Of a stretch of 34,740 bases of DNA, positions 8,257-16,944 are shown in pieces; the first letter of the stretch is position 1; every line of letters begins with the position of its first letter. A program made the position numbers and the translations under genes. The notes below the pieces were generated by a model. That model had not been told where the DNA came from, searched no databases, and worked only from the letters and a program-made list of their open reading frames with translations. This stretch comes from Helicobacter mehlei (GTDB lineage: Bacteria; Campylobacterota; Campylobacteria; Campylobacterales; Helicobacteraceae), in assembly GCF_003660265.1 (NCBI RefSeq), contig NZ_QXQP01000018.1:1-34740 (forward strand). The letters run 5' to 3'.

Positions 8257-8333
8257 GGAGCGGTAGTTCAGCTGGTTAGAATACCTGCCTGTCACGCAGG
8301 GGGTCGCGGGTTCAAGTCCCGTCCGTTCCGCCA
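8257..8333 (+). tRNA. tRNA-Asp (anticodon GTC)
   Basis: 77 nt with encoded CCA. Acceptor GGAGCGG/CCGTTCC (one G-T pair), discriminator G, anticodon stem CCTGC/GCAGG with loop CTGTCAC, anticodon GTC, T-arm GCGGG-TTCAAGT-CCCGT. Confidence 0.96.
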
Positions 8334-8358
8334 TCTCCCCAAATTTTGATCTCTAATC

Positions 8359-8434
8359 GACCCCTTCATCTAGTGGCCAAGGATACCACTCTTTCAAGGT
8401 GGAAACGGAAGTTCAAATCTTTCAGGGGTCGCCA
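8359..8434 (+). tRNA. Second, divergent tRNA-Glu (anticodon TTC)
   Basis: 76 nt with encoded CCA. Acceptor GACCCCT/AGGGGTC, anticodon loop CTTTCAA giving TTC. It differs from the first tRNA-Glu in the acceptor (A2-T71), in the discriminator (G instead of A), in a T-G pair closing the anticodon stem (CCACT/GGTGG) and in a weaker T-stem (GGAAG/CTTTC, with one G-T). All arms can still form, so I call a gene, not a pseudogene. Its last base touches the stop codon of the convergent lipoprotein gene. Confidence 0.85.
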
Positions 8435-9115
8435 CTATTTGGGACACTCTAAAAATAGATTAAATACCGCTTTGTTACGCAATTCCCGTTTGAAGTCTAA
8501 ATTGATCATCACTTCACGACTATGGGTAAAGGTATCAATGAGTTGTTTTCGGATCACGATACGGCAGTTGCTCACATTAAAATAAGGAGGTATGGCCTGG
8601 ATAGCGATTTCAAAGCGCGTGGGCGTTTTTTGGGTGAGGGTGTAGCGTTGGTAAATTGCATTGATATTAGCCACCTTTTGCTTTTTTTGGCTGTATTTGT
8701 AGATGTCGATTTGTCCTTCTATATTGGTGATCTGTGTGGAAGAGTTATTGAGCGCAAAAATTTGGGTTTGCAACTTGGTGGGGAAGACCTCGCCTTGCAT
8801 GAATTTTTGCAATTTGAAGGAGTAAATCTCTAAAAAAAGCTTGCCATTGCTTTTCTCTACGCCTACATCGCGCCCGCTCAAAGGGTAGTAGTCCTCTTGA
8901 GAAAAGACTACCTTGCTAGGTCCCCTAGGCTGGATTTTGATTACCATTGGGCGGGGACGGAGTTGTCGGGCTTCTTGTTTGGGGGGCTCTTGGACTGTGC
9001 TTTGGTGTTGGTTTTGGGTGGGGGGGGGCTCTGGTTGGCAACTCGCAAACACCCCTGCCATGAGAGATAGCAGAATACAGGAGGCAACGCGCGGGAGACC
9101 AAACATTTTATCCAT
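8435..9115 (-). CDS. Outer-envelope lipoprotein with a C9 (poly-proline) tract
   Basis: 226 aa. The ATG at 9115 is favoured over the TTG at 9118 by an AAGAAGG ribosome site upstream. Signal sequence with lipobox FASC, lipidated Cys26. The mature N-terminus is Pro/Gln-rich; residues 30-32 (PPP) are encoded by an uninterrupted C9 run at 9020-9028. The rest (about 60-226) is a beta-rich periplasmic domain of unknown family. The gene converges on the tRNA operon with no gap: its TAG follows the tRNA CCA directly. It diverges from der through a short shared promoter region. I recognise it only as a Helicobacter lipoprotein; function unknown. Confidence 0.82.
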   Translation of the reverse strand: MDKMFGLPRVASCILLSLMAGVFASCQPEPPPTQNQHQSTVQEPPKQEARQLRPRPMVIKIQPRGPSKVVFSQEDYYPLSGRDVGVEKSNGKLFLEIYSFKLQKFMQGEVFPTKLQTQIFALNNSSTQITNIEGQIDIYKYSQKKQKVANINAIYQRYTLTQKTPTRFEIAIQAIPPYFNVSNCRIVIRKQLIDTFTHSREVMINLDFKRELRNKAVFNLFLECPK

Positions 9116-9143
9116 CAAAAACCCTTCTTAAGTTTTAAAGCTT

Positions 9144-9170
9144 ATAATAGCCAGCATGTCTTAAATTATA
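9144..9170. promoter_or_regulatory. Divergent -10 boxes between the lipoprotein gene and der
   Basis: TATAAT on the plus strand at 9144-9149 points towards der, and a perfect TATAAT on the minus strand at 9165-9170 points to the lipoprotein gene. The two boxes face in opposite directions with their transcripts overlapping by roughly 30 nt, so the promoters may interfere. Confidence 0.45.
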
Positions 9171-9206
9171 GGGATTTTAGCAAAACTTGATGCTTAAACA
9201 GATAGA

Positions 9207-9212
9207 TACAAT
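9207..9212 (+). promoter_or_regulatory. -10 box (TACAAT) close to der
   Basis: TACAAT ends 11 nt before the der ATG, which would give a transcript with almost no leader. A TTGATG lies 14 nt upstream, too close for a good -35. It is an alternative to the TATAAT at 9144-9149. Confidence 0.35.
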
Positions 9213-9223
9213 GCGGGGTCTGT

Positions 9224-10534
9224 ATGCTTAAAGTTGCCATTTTAGGCAGACCCAATGTGGGTAAAAGTTCTTTGTTTAATTGCTTGGTTAAAAACCGGAG
9301 CGCGATCACCTCAGCCATTGCGGGCACAACACGGGATATTAAAAAACAAATCATAGAGTTGGGGGGGCGCACCATTGAATTATGGGATACTGGAGGGTTT
9401 GATGACTCCTATGTCTTTGGAGGTGCTATTAGGACCTTGAACCTAGAAGCCCTCAAAGCATGTGATTTGGTGCTCTATGTGGTTGATGGCAAGGTCTTGC
9501 CCCAAGAAGAGGATAAAAGACAATTCCTAGAAATCTGCCAAAGGGCACGTTCGTGTTGGTTGGTAGTGAATAAAATAGACAATCAAGCTACAGAGTTGCT
9601 GGGTTATGAGTTTGTTAGTCTAGGCGCACAAGAGATGTTTTTTATCTCGGCTAGCCACAAGCGCGGGTTAGACACCCTGCTAACTGCCCTGCTCAAATTA
9701 ACCCCCCAAGAGGCAACACAAGAACCCGCAGATGGGGCAGGTGCGATCCAAGTGGGGATCATTGGGCGGGTCAATGTCGGCAAGAGCGCGCTTTTAAATG
9801 CACTGGTCAAGCAAGAACGCGCTTTGGTTTCGAGCACTCCGGGCACCACAATAGACCCAGTCGATCAGATCATCACCCATCATGACCAAGCGATCTGCTT
9901 TGTGGATACTGCTGGTTTGCGCCAAAGAAGCAAGATTTTAGGGCTAGAAAAATTCGCTCTAGATCGCACCCGTAAAGTGTTGGAGAAATCCCAGATCGCT
10001 TTGTTGGTATTAGATGTGAGCGCGCCCTTTGTAGAATTAGATGAAAAAATTGCCTCTTTGGTGGATACCTACCGCTTGGGCGTGGTGGTGGTGTTTAATA
10101 AGTGGGATGTCCGCCATGCCCGCTTTGAGGTAATCATGCAAGATTTCAAACGCAAGTTTAAGTTCTTGCACTATGCGCCCACACTCACAGCCAGTGCATT
10201 AGAACAACGCCACATCGAAAAGATCAAGGATCAGATTTTACAAGTGCATGCCCATTTTTCAAAGCGTATCCCCACTAGCGCACTCAACCAAATTATCACA
10301 CAAGCCACCCAAAAACACCCCCTACCCAGCGATCATGGCAAAATCGTGCGCATTTACTACAGCACCCAATTTGCCTCTTGTCCGCCCCAAATTGCTTTGG
10401 TGATGAATCGCCCCAAAGCCTTGCACTTTAGCTACAAGCGTTATTTGACCAACACTCTAAGGGAGAAGTTTGGCTTTTTGGGCACGCCCATTGTCTTACA
10501 CGCTCGGGGCAAAGAGGATAGCTCTTTTTCATGA
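9224..10534 (+). CDS. der: Ribosome-assembly GTPase Der (EngA)
   Basis: 436 aa with the diagnostic tandem G domains. Domain 1: GRPNVGKS (8-15), DTGG (55-58), NKID (116-119). Domain 2: GRVNVGKS (181-188), DTAG (228-231), NKWD (292-295). A KH-like C-terminal domain follows from about residue 350. Der binds the 50S precursor and is essential in most bacteria. The ribosome site before ATG 9224 is poor, consistent with a very short leader. The stop overlaps the next ATG by 4 nt, so the AAA+ ATPase is co-translated. Confidence 0.96.
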   Translation: MLKVAILGRPNVGKSSLFNCLVKNRSAITSAIAGTTRDIKKQIIELGGRTIELWDTGGFDDSYVFGGAIRTLNLEALKACDLVLYVVDGKVLPQEEDKRQFLEICQRARSCWLVVNKIDNQATELLGYEFVSLGAQEMFFISASHKRGLDTLLTALLKLTPQEATQEPADGAGAIQVGIIGRVNVGKSALLNALVKQERALVSSTPGTTIDPVDQIITHHDQAICFVDTAGLRQRSKILGLEKFALDRTRKVLEKSQIALLVLDVSAPFVELDEKIASLVDTYRLGVVVVFNKWDVRHARFEVIMQDFKRKFKFLHYAPTLTASALEQRHIEKIKDQILQVHAHFSKRIPTSALNQIITQATQKHPLPSDHGKIVRIYYSTQFASCPPQIALVMNRPKALHFSYKRYLTNTLREKFGFLGTPIVLHARGKEDSSFS

Positions 10535-12285
10535 CGCTACCTTATTTTGTGGATTTTATCCAAGTTAAAGATGTCCAGCAAGCACGCATTTTTTATGCGC
10601 TCAAATGCCACACCCAAGAGGCGTTGATTTTGCAATACATGGCGCAAGAATACTTAAAAGGGCATGGGGACATAGAGGTGGTAAGCTTGCTAGACATGCT
10701 TTTTGCGGCACGCCAAATTGAAGCCCTGCCCTATTTGCAACACATTAAAAATCTCTTGGATTTAGAATGGATTGTGTTAGAGAAGCGATCCAGACGATCG
10801 GAAGTGTTGTTGTTAGAGTTGCTAGAAAGCTCCATTGCTTTGAGCACCTCTTTTTTTAAATTGGCTCAAGAGGGGCATAGCGCACAAGGGCTTTTAGACA
10901 TCACCCCCTATGACGATCATTTGGATTACTTCAACGATTGGTTTTTAAAAATAGAATTGCTCCAAAAGCTCGCTATGCAAACCAATAAACCCCATTCTCC
11001 CGCCCGCTTCAAAATCCAAGAACAACTCCAGCTTTTAGAACACAAAATTAGCGCGCGCAACAAACTCACCAAAACCCCCCTCTCAGTCCAAAAATTTCTC
11101 CAAAAACACAATCTAAGCCCCAAAGAGGAGATCATCTTTTTTGCTTTGCTCAAAGACGAATATGCTAGGGATTATGGCAAAGAGGACGAACCTTTAAACC
11201 ACCACCAAATTTTGCTTACCTTGCTAGGTGCCGATGGGAGCACGCGCGCCCAAAATGCCATACTCTTAGCACCCACTAGCCCCTTGATCAAGAAAAAGAT
11301 CATGGATTTTGAGGAGTTGCTCGATCCTTTTGAACAAGGATTGGTGCGCCAATTTTTCTTACACGAGTCGGTGCTCAGTGCAATCACTTCGCCCAGCCCC
11401 CACACAAAGGGCGTACCCACCCTCAAACACATTTTGAAAGATAATGACATCTTTGAAGCCCTAGAGCCTAAAGCAAATTTAGATGAGGTGGTTTTGAGCC
11501 AAAAGACCAAAGAAACCCTAGAGGTTTTATTAAAGCAAATTGACCCCCAAATGCAAAAACGGCTTAGAGAATGGGGCATTAAAGAGGACAAGTCGCATAA
11601 AGATGTGGAGGCTAAGATTATTTTTTATGGCCCACCGGGCACGGGCAAGACAATGAGTGCGCTCGCCCTAGCCAAGAGTCTTAAAAAAGAGGTTTTGGGC
11701 TTTGATTGTTCTAAGATTTTGTCCATGTATGTGGGCGAATCAGAAAAAAATGTACGTAAAATCTTTGATGATTACCACAAGATTGCCAAGCAGTGCAAGA
11801 GCGCGCCGATTTTGTTTTTAGATGAAGCCGATCAGTTTTTGAGTACGCGCACGACTGCCAGTAGTGGAGCAGACAAAATGCACAACCAAATGCAAAATAT
11901 CTTTTTGCACCAGATTGAAAAGTTTGAAGGGGTGCTCATCGCTACCACGAATTTATTAGAAACCCTCGATGTGGCCTTTTCACGCCGTTTTAACCACAAG
12001 ATCGAATTTAAGCCCCCCACCTTTGAGCAACGCGTACAACTATGGCAAAAATACCTCCCCCGCCACGCCCCTTACGCACCCACCCAAACCCTAGAGAGTC
12101 TGGCCCACACCCTAGCGCGCCACTCCCTCACGGGGGGACAAATTGCCCTGATTGTGAAAAACACGGCATGCAAAGTGGCGACTTACCCAAATCCCCTTTT
12201 TAGCTTAGAGGATTTTTTAGTTGAGATCAAAAAAGAAAAGCAGGGGAATTTTGATCAGGCCAAGAATATTGGTTTTGGTGTGTGA
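10531..12285 (+). CDS. AAA+ ATPase, ClpX/FtsH/spastin-like single-module type
   Basis: 584 aa. The first 320 residues are helical and of no family I recognise. The AAA+ module follows: Walker A GPPGTGKT (367-374), a [13 protein letters not shown] pore/second-region segment (400-412), Walker B ILFLDEAD (427-434), sensor-1 ATTN (471-474) and an SRRF arginine-finger region (484-487). It has no protease domain and no membrane span, so it is likely a remodelling ATPase whose N-domain chooses the substrate. The ATG overlaps the der stop (ATGA), and dnaN follows after 28 nt. A role linked to ribosome or replication factors is only suggested by that position. Confidence 0.88.
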   Translation: MTLPYFVDFIQVKDVQQARIFYALKCHTQEALILQYMAQEYLKGHGDIEVVSLLDMLFAARQIEALPYLQHIKNLLDLEWIVLEKRSRRSEVLLLELLESSIALSTSFFKLAQEGHSAQGLLDITPYDDHLDYFNDWFLKIELLQKLAMQTNKPHSPARFKIQEQLQLLEHKISARNKLTKTPLSVQKFLQKHNLSPKEEIIFFALLKDEYARDYGKEDEPLNHHQILLTLLGADGSTRAQNAILLAPTSPLIKKKIMDFEELLDPFEQGLVRQFFLHESVLSAITSPSPHTKGVPTLKHILKDNDIFEALEPKANLDEVVLSQKTKETLEVLLKQIDPQMQKRLREWGIKEDKSHKDVEAKIIFYGPPGTGKTMSALALAKSLKKEVLGFDCSKILSMYVGESEKNVRKIFDDYHKIAKQCKSAPILFLDEADQFLSTRTTASSGADKMHNQMQNIFLHQIEKFEGVLIATTNLLETLDVAFSRRFNHKIEFKPPTFEQRVQLWQKYLPRHAPYAPTQTLESLAHTLARHSLTGGQIALIVKNTACKVATYPNPLFSLEDFLVEIKKEKQGNFDQAKNIGFGV

Positions 12286-12313
12286 TCACCCATTTTATTT
12301 TTAAAGGATTTGT

Positions 12314-13453
12314 GTGAAGATTGTCATTGAAAAAACGCTTTTGGAGGATGCGCTCAAAAGTTTGATTGCCTTTACCGACAAAAAAGACATGAGCAACATC
12401 ACCTCCCATGTGCTCATTGAAGCGCAAGGGGAAACTTTGCGTCTAGAAGCCAATGATCTAGAAATGGGCTTGAGTTGGCAACTCACAACGGCCATTGAGG
12501 AAGGAGGCAGTGCCACGCTCAATGCTAAGCATTTTTTAGACATCGTGTCTAAACTAGGATCGGGTGAATTGGTTTTACACGCTAAAGAGGGCGAGGATTT
12601 TGTGCATTTGAGTTTTAAGCGCTCCAAATTCAAGCTCCCTCTCTTTGATCGCACCCACTTCCCACCCTTCCCCATGCCTGAAAACCTCCCCTCTTTGCAC
12701 TTTAGCGACACGGCGCTAAGCGATCAGCTCAAAAAATTAAGCAATGTAATCAGTGTCAATGAACCCAAATACGAATTTGGCGGGGCACTCTTGGTCTTTG
12801 AAGAACGCTTGGAATTAGTGGCTACAGATACCCGCCGACTCTCTTTGGTGCAAATTGACCCAGACCACATGCCCGCCAAAGAAAATCCTGCCTTGGAATT
12901 TATCCTCCCCAAACGCGCTCTCTTAGAAGTAGTGAAGTTATTTTCAAAGGGCGATTTTGACATGTTCTATGAAAAACCCGACCCAGCTGGTTCCTCCAGC
13001 AAATCAACCATGCTTTTTTTCAAAAACGAGTCCCTATTGCTCTATACACGCCTCATTGGCGGGAAATACCCCAATTACCAACAGATTATCCCCCAAGAAT
13101 TTACCCACAAGGTCGAACTCAAAACCCAAGACTTCAAAGATGGGGTCCAAATTGTCCATACCCTCAGCCCCAGTATCCAAATCGCCTTTTACCCCGAACG
13201 TGTAGAGTTCAAATCCATGCAAAGTGAGAATGCCAGCCTGAGCACAACCCCCCACAATTTCGCAGAAACCTCTATGGAAACCAGCACACCTCTAGATGGG
13301 TTTATCTTGCATGCCCATGCGCGCTACCTTTTAGATGCGCTCAATGCTCTAAGCACCCCCACTTTTGATCTCTTGCTCAATGAGAAAAACGAGCCCTTTA
13401 TGATCGAAAAGGGGGGATTTCGCACCTTGATCATGCCTATTGTGGTGGATTAG
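12314..13453 (+). CDS. dnaN: DNA polymerase III beta subunit (sliding clamp)
   Basis: 379 aa, the normal clamp length. The start MKIVIEKTLLEDALKSL, the segment SLVQIDPD after the DTRRLS motif (residues about 172-177) and the C-terminus FRTLIMPI (the clamp's M-P-hydrophobic tail) are characteristic. Three repeated clamp folds are expected. GTG 12314 is preceded by AAAGGA at 12303-12308. DnaN forms the ring that holds DNA polymerase III on DNA. gyrB does not follow; two terD-type genes do, under their own promoter. Nothing resembling a replication origin is visible beside it. Confidence 0.96.
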   Translation: MKIVIEKTLLEDALKSLIAFTDKKDMSNITSHVLIEAQGETLRLEANDLEMGLSWQLTTAIEEGGSATLNAKHFLDIVSKLGSGELVLHAKEGEDFVHLSFKRSKFKLPLFDRTHFPPFPMPENLPSLHFSDTALSDQLKKLSNVISVNEPKYEFGGALLVFEERLELVATDTRRLSLVQIDPDHMPAKENPALEFILPKRALLEVVKLFSKGDFDMFYEKPDPAGSSSKSTMLFFKNESLLLYTRLIGGKYPNYQQIIPQEFTHKVELKTQDFKDGVQIVHTLSPSIQIAFYPERVEFKSMQSENASLSTTPHNFAETSMETSTPLDGFILHAHARYLLDALNALSTPTFDLLLNEKNEPFMIEKGGFRTLIMPIVVD

Positions 13454-13506
13454 TAACAGATGCCTTGACCTTTGGGGGGCATTGCAAACCAAAAAAATAG
13501 ACTTTA

Positions 13507-13515
13507 TGCTACAAT
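13507..13515 (+). promoter_or_regulatory. Extended -10 (TG-C-TACAAT) of the ter operon
   Basis: TACAAT at 13510-13515 with an upstream TG lies 31 nt before the terD ATG, giving a leader of about 25 nt that ends in AAGGA (13536-13540), 6 nt before the ATG. It separates terD and its followers from dnaN. Confidence 0.6.
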
Positions 13516-13546
13516 GGTTGCCTATCTTAAATTATAAGGAACAACG

Positions 13547-14125
13547 ATGTCAGTTAGTCTAGTTAAAGGTGGGCGTGTTTCGCTGAGTAAGGAAAAACCC
13601 GGTTTGTCCAAAATTCTTGTTGGTTTGGGCTGGGATGTGAATGCTAGCGATACAGGGGTGGATTTTGACCTAGATGCCTCCGTGTTTTTGACCGATGCTA
13701 GCGGTAAGGTCAATGATGATAAAAATTTTGTGTTTTACAATAATTTGACCAGCAAAGATGGTTCTGTTGTGCATACGGGCGATAACCGCACCGGTGAGGG
13801 TGAGGGCGATGACGAATCCATTAAAATTGATTTGGCCAAAGTCTCTAGTGATGTGAAAGAAATTAACGTTGTGGTTACTATCCATGAAGCCGATGCGCGC
13901 AAACAAAACTTTGGCATGGTCAGGCATGCCTTTGTGCGTGTAGTCGATGAAAGCGATGGTAAGGAAATTGTGCGCTATGATCTAGAAGAAGATTTTTCAG
14001 TAGAAACAGCCATTAGTTTTGGGCGTGTCTATAAAGATGGCGAAGAGTGGAAGTTTGCCGCTGTGGGGACGGGCTTTAAGGAAGGTTTAGCTGGCTTTTG
14101 TAAGCAATTTGGGGTGAATGTCTAG
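13547..14125 (+). CDS. terD: TerD-family calcium-binding stress protein
   Basis: 192 aa, full TerD length. Starts [19 protein letters not shown], then the acidic [11 protein letters not shown] (38-48), the [15 protein letters not shown] loop (76-90) and [13 protein letters not shown] near the end. The paired acidic sites are those that bind Ca2+ in TerD/CABP1 proteins. The family is cytosolic and linked to tellurite, colicin, phage and envelope-stress phenotypes; the mechanism is still unclear. First gene of an operon with a second terD paralogue 8 nt downstream. Confidence 0.95.
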   Translation: MSVSLVKGGRVSLSKEKPGLSKILVGLGWDVNASDTGVDFDLDASVFLTDASGKVNDDKNFVFYNNLTSKDGSVVHTGDNRTGEGEGDDESIKIDLAKVSSDVKEINVVVTIHEADARKQNFGMVRHAFVRVVDESDGKEIVRYDLEEDFSVETAISFGRVYKDGEEWKFAAVGTGFKEGLAGFCKQFGVNV

Positions 14126-14133
14126 GAGGATTG

Positions 14134-14736
14134 ATGGCGATTAGTCTAGTCAAAGGGCAAAAGGTTTCTTTGAAAAAAGAAGATGGGAGTTCTTTGAAAT
14201 CTTTTTGTGTAGGGGCTAACTGGGGGGCAATTAGCAAAAAAGGCTTTTTTGGCAACACCAAGACTGAAGCGGTGGATTTGGATTTGAGCGTAGCCCTCTT
14301 TGCGGGTCAAAAATTGGTGGATTGCGTGTATTTTGGCAAGCAAAAGGCAAATGGTATCCAGCATAGTGGGGATGATCGCACCGGCGATGTGGGCGGAGAT
14401 GATGGGCTGGATAATGAAGTGATCAGCATCGCCCTAGAGAATCTAGACCCCGCTGTGGAACAATTAGTTTTTGTGCTCAACTCCTACACCCACATTAACT
14501 TTGATCAAATCCCCTTTGCCAGTATCCGCCTCTATGAGGGCACGCCCGATCGTGTACATACGATCTTTGCAACCTACAATGTTGCCAAAGATAACACCTT
14601 TGCGGGCAAAGAGGCGATGATTTTAGGCAAGCTTTACAAACACAATGGGGAGTGGAAGTTTAGTGCCATCGGTGAGCCAACCGCTGATGAGAAATTAGAA
14701 ACCCTTCTTAGCCAGTCTGTGCCCAAATACCTTTAA
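14134..14736 (+). CDS. Second TerD-family protein (TerZ/TerX-like)
   Basis: 200 aa. ATG 14134 is chosen because AGGAGG (14124-14129) is 4 nt away; a TTG one codon earlier is too close. The pattern ISLVKGQKVSLKKEDG, then AVDLDLSVALF, HSGDDRTGDVGGDDG and YKHNGEWKFSAIG is that of the divergent TerD branch (TerX/TerZ). It carries an inserted basic GFFGNTK loop near residue 38. Tandem divergent TerD copies are usual in ter clusters. TerB, TerC and TerA are not adjacent; TerB-like folds occur elsewhere in this window. Confidence 0.9.
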   Translation: MAISLVKGQKVSLKKEDGSSLKSFCVGANWGAISKKGFFGNTKTEAVDLDLSVALFAGQKLVDCVYFGKQKANGIQHSGDDRTGDVGGDDGLDNEVISIALENLDPAVEQLVFVLNSYTHINFDQIPFASIRLYEGTPDRVHTIFATYNVAKDNTFAGKEAMILGKLYKHNGEWKFSAIGEPTADEKLETLLSQSVPKYL

Positions 14737-14740
14737 AGCG

Positions 14741-15925
14741 ATGGATAACAGCCACAAACCCCACCTCAACGCCAAGTTATTGAGGCGTTTGTTTGTGGCC
14801 GCTTCCATTTGCCGTTGGAACGATCAGGCCTGCCCGATTGAATTTAGCGAGCTTGACAAGCAAGCCCATAAAGCCATGGTGGTGGTTTTGCTTGCCAAGC
14901 ATTCCAAAGAACCCATCAACTACGATCGCCTTATCACCTATTTTTGCTTTGAGTTTTTAAGCCGTGTGGTGCTCACCGACATTAAATCCCCCATTTACCA
15001 CAAACTTTTAAAAGATCACCGCCAAGCTTTAGCCGACTATGTCCAACAAGAGTTGCAAGAAGAAGTGCAGGGCTATGATCTCTTTTCTAGCATGCACCAC
15101 TATCTTTGCCACCCACCTCAAGATCGCGAATACCAGTTGCTCAGGGCCGCACACGATTATGTTTCGGTGTGGGAATTTGACATGATCTATTATTTTAACC
15201 GCGCCAATCCCAGAGCCCATGGCTTACAAAAAATCAAGGATTCCCTAGATTACACCTTCAAGCAACATGCCTCTTTATTTGCCGATTCTAATTTAGAATG
15301 GCTGGCCTCCACCTTGGGGCAGTTGCGCTTCCAAAAGCGCTGGACTCAAACCCCGCGCGTGCCCGCTACCAGTGTGCTGGGGCATACCCTTTGTGTAGCC
15401 CTTTGCGCCTTTTTACTCAGTTTTGATCTAAAGGCTTGTGAGAATATGCGAGTCAATCACTTTTTAGGCGGGCTTTTCCATGATTTGCCCGAGATTTTAA
15501 CCCGGGATATCATCTCCCCTATCAAGCATGGCGTAGCAGGCTTAGATACTTACCTTAAAGAACTAGAAGCCCAAGCAATGGAGGAAATCTACCAACATGT
15601 CCCCAGCCTTGAGGCGGATTTACGCTATTTTACCCAACAAGAATTTACTAACCGCTACAAAGACCCCCAAACACAACAAATTATCTTTGTATCCAGTGAT
15701 GCGGAATTTTGGGAACACCACAATCACGACCATTTAAATAGCGTGTGTGGGAGCTTGATCAAATTTTGCGACCAACTCAACGCCTTCTTAGAAGCCAAAA
15801 TCTCCATCATCCATGGCATTAGTAGCGAAGTTTTGATCAATGGTGCGCTCAAAATCAAGGGCAAATACGACAAGAGTATTTTAAACGGGATTAATTTGGG
15901 CACAATTTTGAATCAATTTGCATGA
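14741..15925 (+). CDS. HD-domain phosphohydrolase, YfbR-like (HD_3), duplicated HD fold
   Basis: 394 aa. The C-terminal half has a complete metal site: H215 (SVLGHTL), H247-D248 (FHDLPEILTRD) and D344 (KFCDQLNAFLE), the arrangement of YfbR-type 5'-nucleotidases acting on (deoxy)nucleoside monophosphates. Residues about 36-90 repeat the same layout (ELDKQAHKAM, then FEFLSRVVLTDIKSPIYH) but with HD replaced by EF, so this copy is probably structural. I recognise the two-part architecture as a known bacterial family. The gene starts 4 nt after the second terD and overlaps the next gene by 4 nt, so it is in the ter operon. Substrate unknown. Confidence 0.85.
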   Translation: MDNSHKPHLNAKLLRRLFVAASICRWNDQACPIEFSELDKQAHKAMVVVLLAKHSKEPINYDRLITYFCFEFLSRVVLTDIKSPIYHKLLKDHRQALADYVQQELQEEVQGYDLFSSMHHYLCHPPQDREYQLLRAAHDYVSVWEFDMIYYFNRANPRAHGLQKIKDSLDYTFKQHASLFADSNLEWLASTLGQLRFQKRWTQTPRVPATSVLGHTLCVALCAFLLSFDLKACENMRVNHFLGGLFHDLPEILTRDIISPIKHGVAGLDTYLKELEAQAMEEIYQHVPSLEADLRYFTQQEFTNRYKDPQTQQIIFVSSDAEFWEHHNHDHLNSVCGSLIKFCDQLNAFLEAKISIIHGISSEVLINGALKIKGKYDKSILNGINLGTILNQFA

Positions 15926-16944
15926 AATTTTTACTCTTACTATTGCCCTTATTGGTGCAAGGGGCGGCTATGATCACCCTAGACACGGCGGCTAATGCCA
16001 AGCTGGCGGTTTCTAATGCTAATGAGGGCACGATGATTGCTAAAATGCAAGAGCAGTTAAACCACATCACCCATTTACTAGAACTGGCCAAAAACCAAGT
16101 GGATACCCTCAAACAAGCCCAACAGTCCCTAAGAGAGACTCAAGAATTCATGCAAGCTAGCACACTCCCCCAATTAGAACCCATGCTCGTTGCTTTGCAG
16201 GGCGACCTAGAGCGCATGCAAGCCCACCAAAACCAGCTACAAGCCCTAAGCCAACGTTACGCCCAATTAGAACATGCCCAAATGGCACGCTGGCAACAAG
16301 AATGCCCATGGTTAGATTTTAGCAACGCCACCATTGCAGATTCCAACCACTATCAAGCCCGCAAAACCCAAAAACTTTTAGAAAATACCCACGTGGTTTT
16401 GAGTGCACCACATTTAAGCGCGCTCATCTGCCAAAAGCTCCAACAAATAGAAAAACAAGAGAATCACCATGCCCATCTCAAACGCATGCAAAAGGCTTTG
16501 CTAGCAGGTGATTTTAAGCAGTTTCAGACTCTCTCTCAAGCTAGGCAGGCAAATTTCGAACACGATCAGATTACCCAAGAGCAAGACTCACAAGCCAAAC
16601 TTGCTCCACTTTCAAAACGCCTAGAACAACTGCATCAAGAACTCCCCAGCACGCGCCTAAGCACCCAATTAAGCCAGCTTAACACCCAGCTAGCCCAACA
16701 ATTACAAAGTGCCCAAAATGAGCGCGATCAAGCGCGCGCCTATGCCCACTACCACCAAAGAGCCCAAAGTCTCCAGCTCGAACTACTCTTAGAGCTCACC
16801 CGCCATCTAAGCTTTTTAAATGAAACCATGTCGATGGGTGCTACTCTTTTAGCCCAGATTCAAAAGGTTTCTTCTCCCCACCTTGTATCTGAAAATTCCC
16901 CCAGTAAGCTGAATGCTTATGGATTTCCGGAGGTCTTCCCATGA
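15922..16944 (+). CDS. Secreted coiled-coil protein, possibly VirB5/TrbJ-like
   Basis: 340 aa. A clean Sec signal peptide (MKFLLLLLPLLVQGA, cleavage near 15-17) is followed by an almost entirely helical, Gln/Leu-rich protein with long coiled coils (35-110, 155-330). The mature start ITLDTAANAKLA followed by repeated Q/L heptads resembles VirB5/TrbJ pilus-tip proteins, but this composition is easily mimicked and I would not insist. Two cysteines (C129, C169) could form a disulfide. Overlaps with both neighbours (4 nt each) link it to the HD gene and to the outer-membrane protein that follows, so it may be that protein's periplasmic or surface partner. Confidence 0.78.
   Translation: MKFLLLLLPLLVQGAAMITLDTAANAKLAVSNANEGTMIAKMQEQLNHITHLLELAKNQVDTLKQAQQSLRETQEFMQASTLPQLEPMLVALQGDLERMQAHQNQLQALSQRYAQLEHAQMARWQQECPWLDFSNATIADSNHYQARKTQKLLENTHVVLSAPHLSALICQKLQQIEKQENHHAHLKRMQKALLAGDFKQFQTLSQARQANFEHDQITQEQDSQAKLAPLSKRLEQLHQELPSTRLSTQLSQLNTQLAQQLQSAQNERDQARAYAHYHQRAQSLQLELLLELTRHLSFLNETMSMGATLLAQIQKVSSPHLVSENSPSKLNAYGFPEVFP

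Noticed and set aside
8064-8279. Plus-strand open frame across the tRNA cluster
   Set aside because: It overlaps four well-formed tRNA genes; open only by chance.
13460-13481. Terminator after dnaN
   Set aside because: Only a 5-bp ATGCC/GGCAT stem with a large loop and no T-run directly after it.
12286-13546. Replication origin next to dnaN, with rpmH also in the window
   Set aside because: No dnaA gene, no AT-rich unwinding stretch and no cluster of DnaA boxes in the short gaps around dnaN; Helicobacter origins lie near dnaA.
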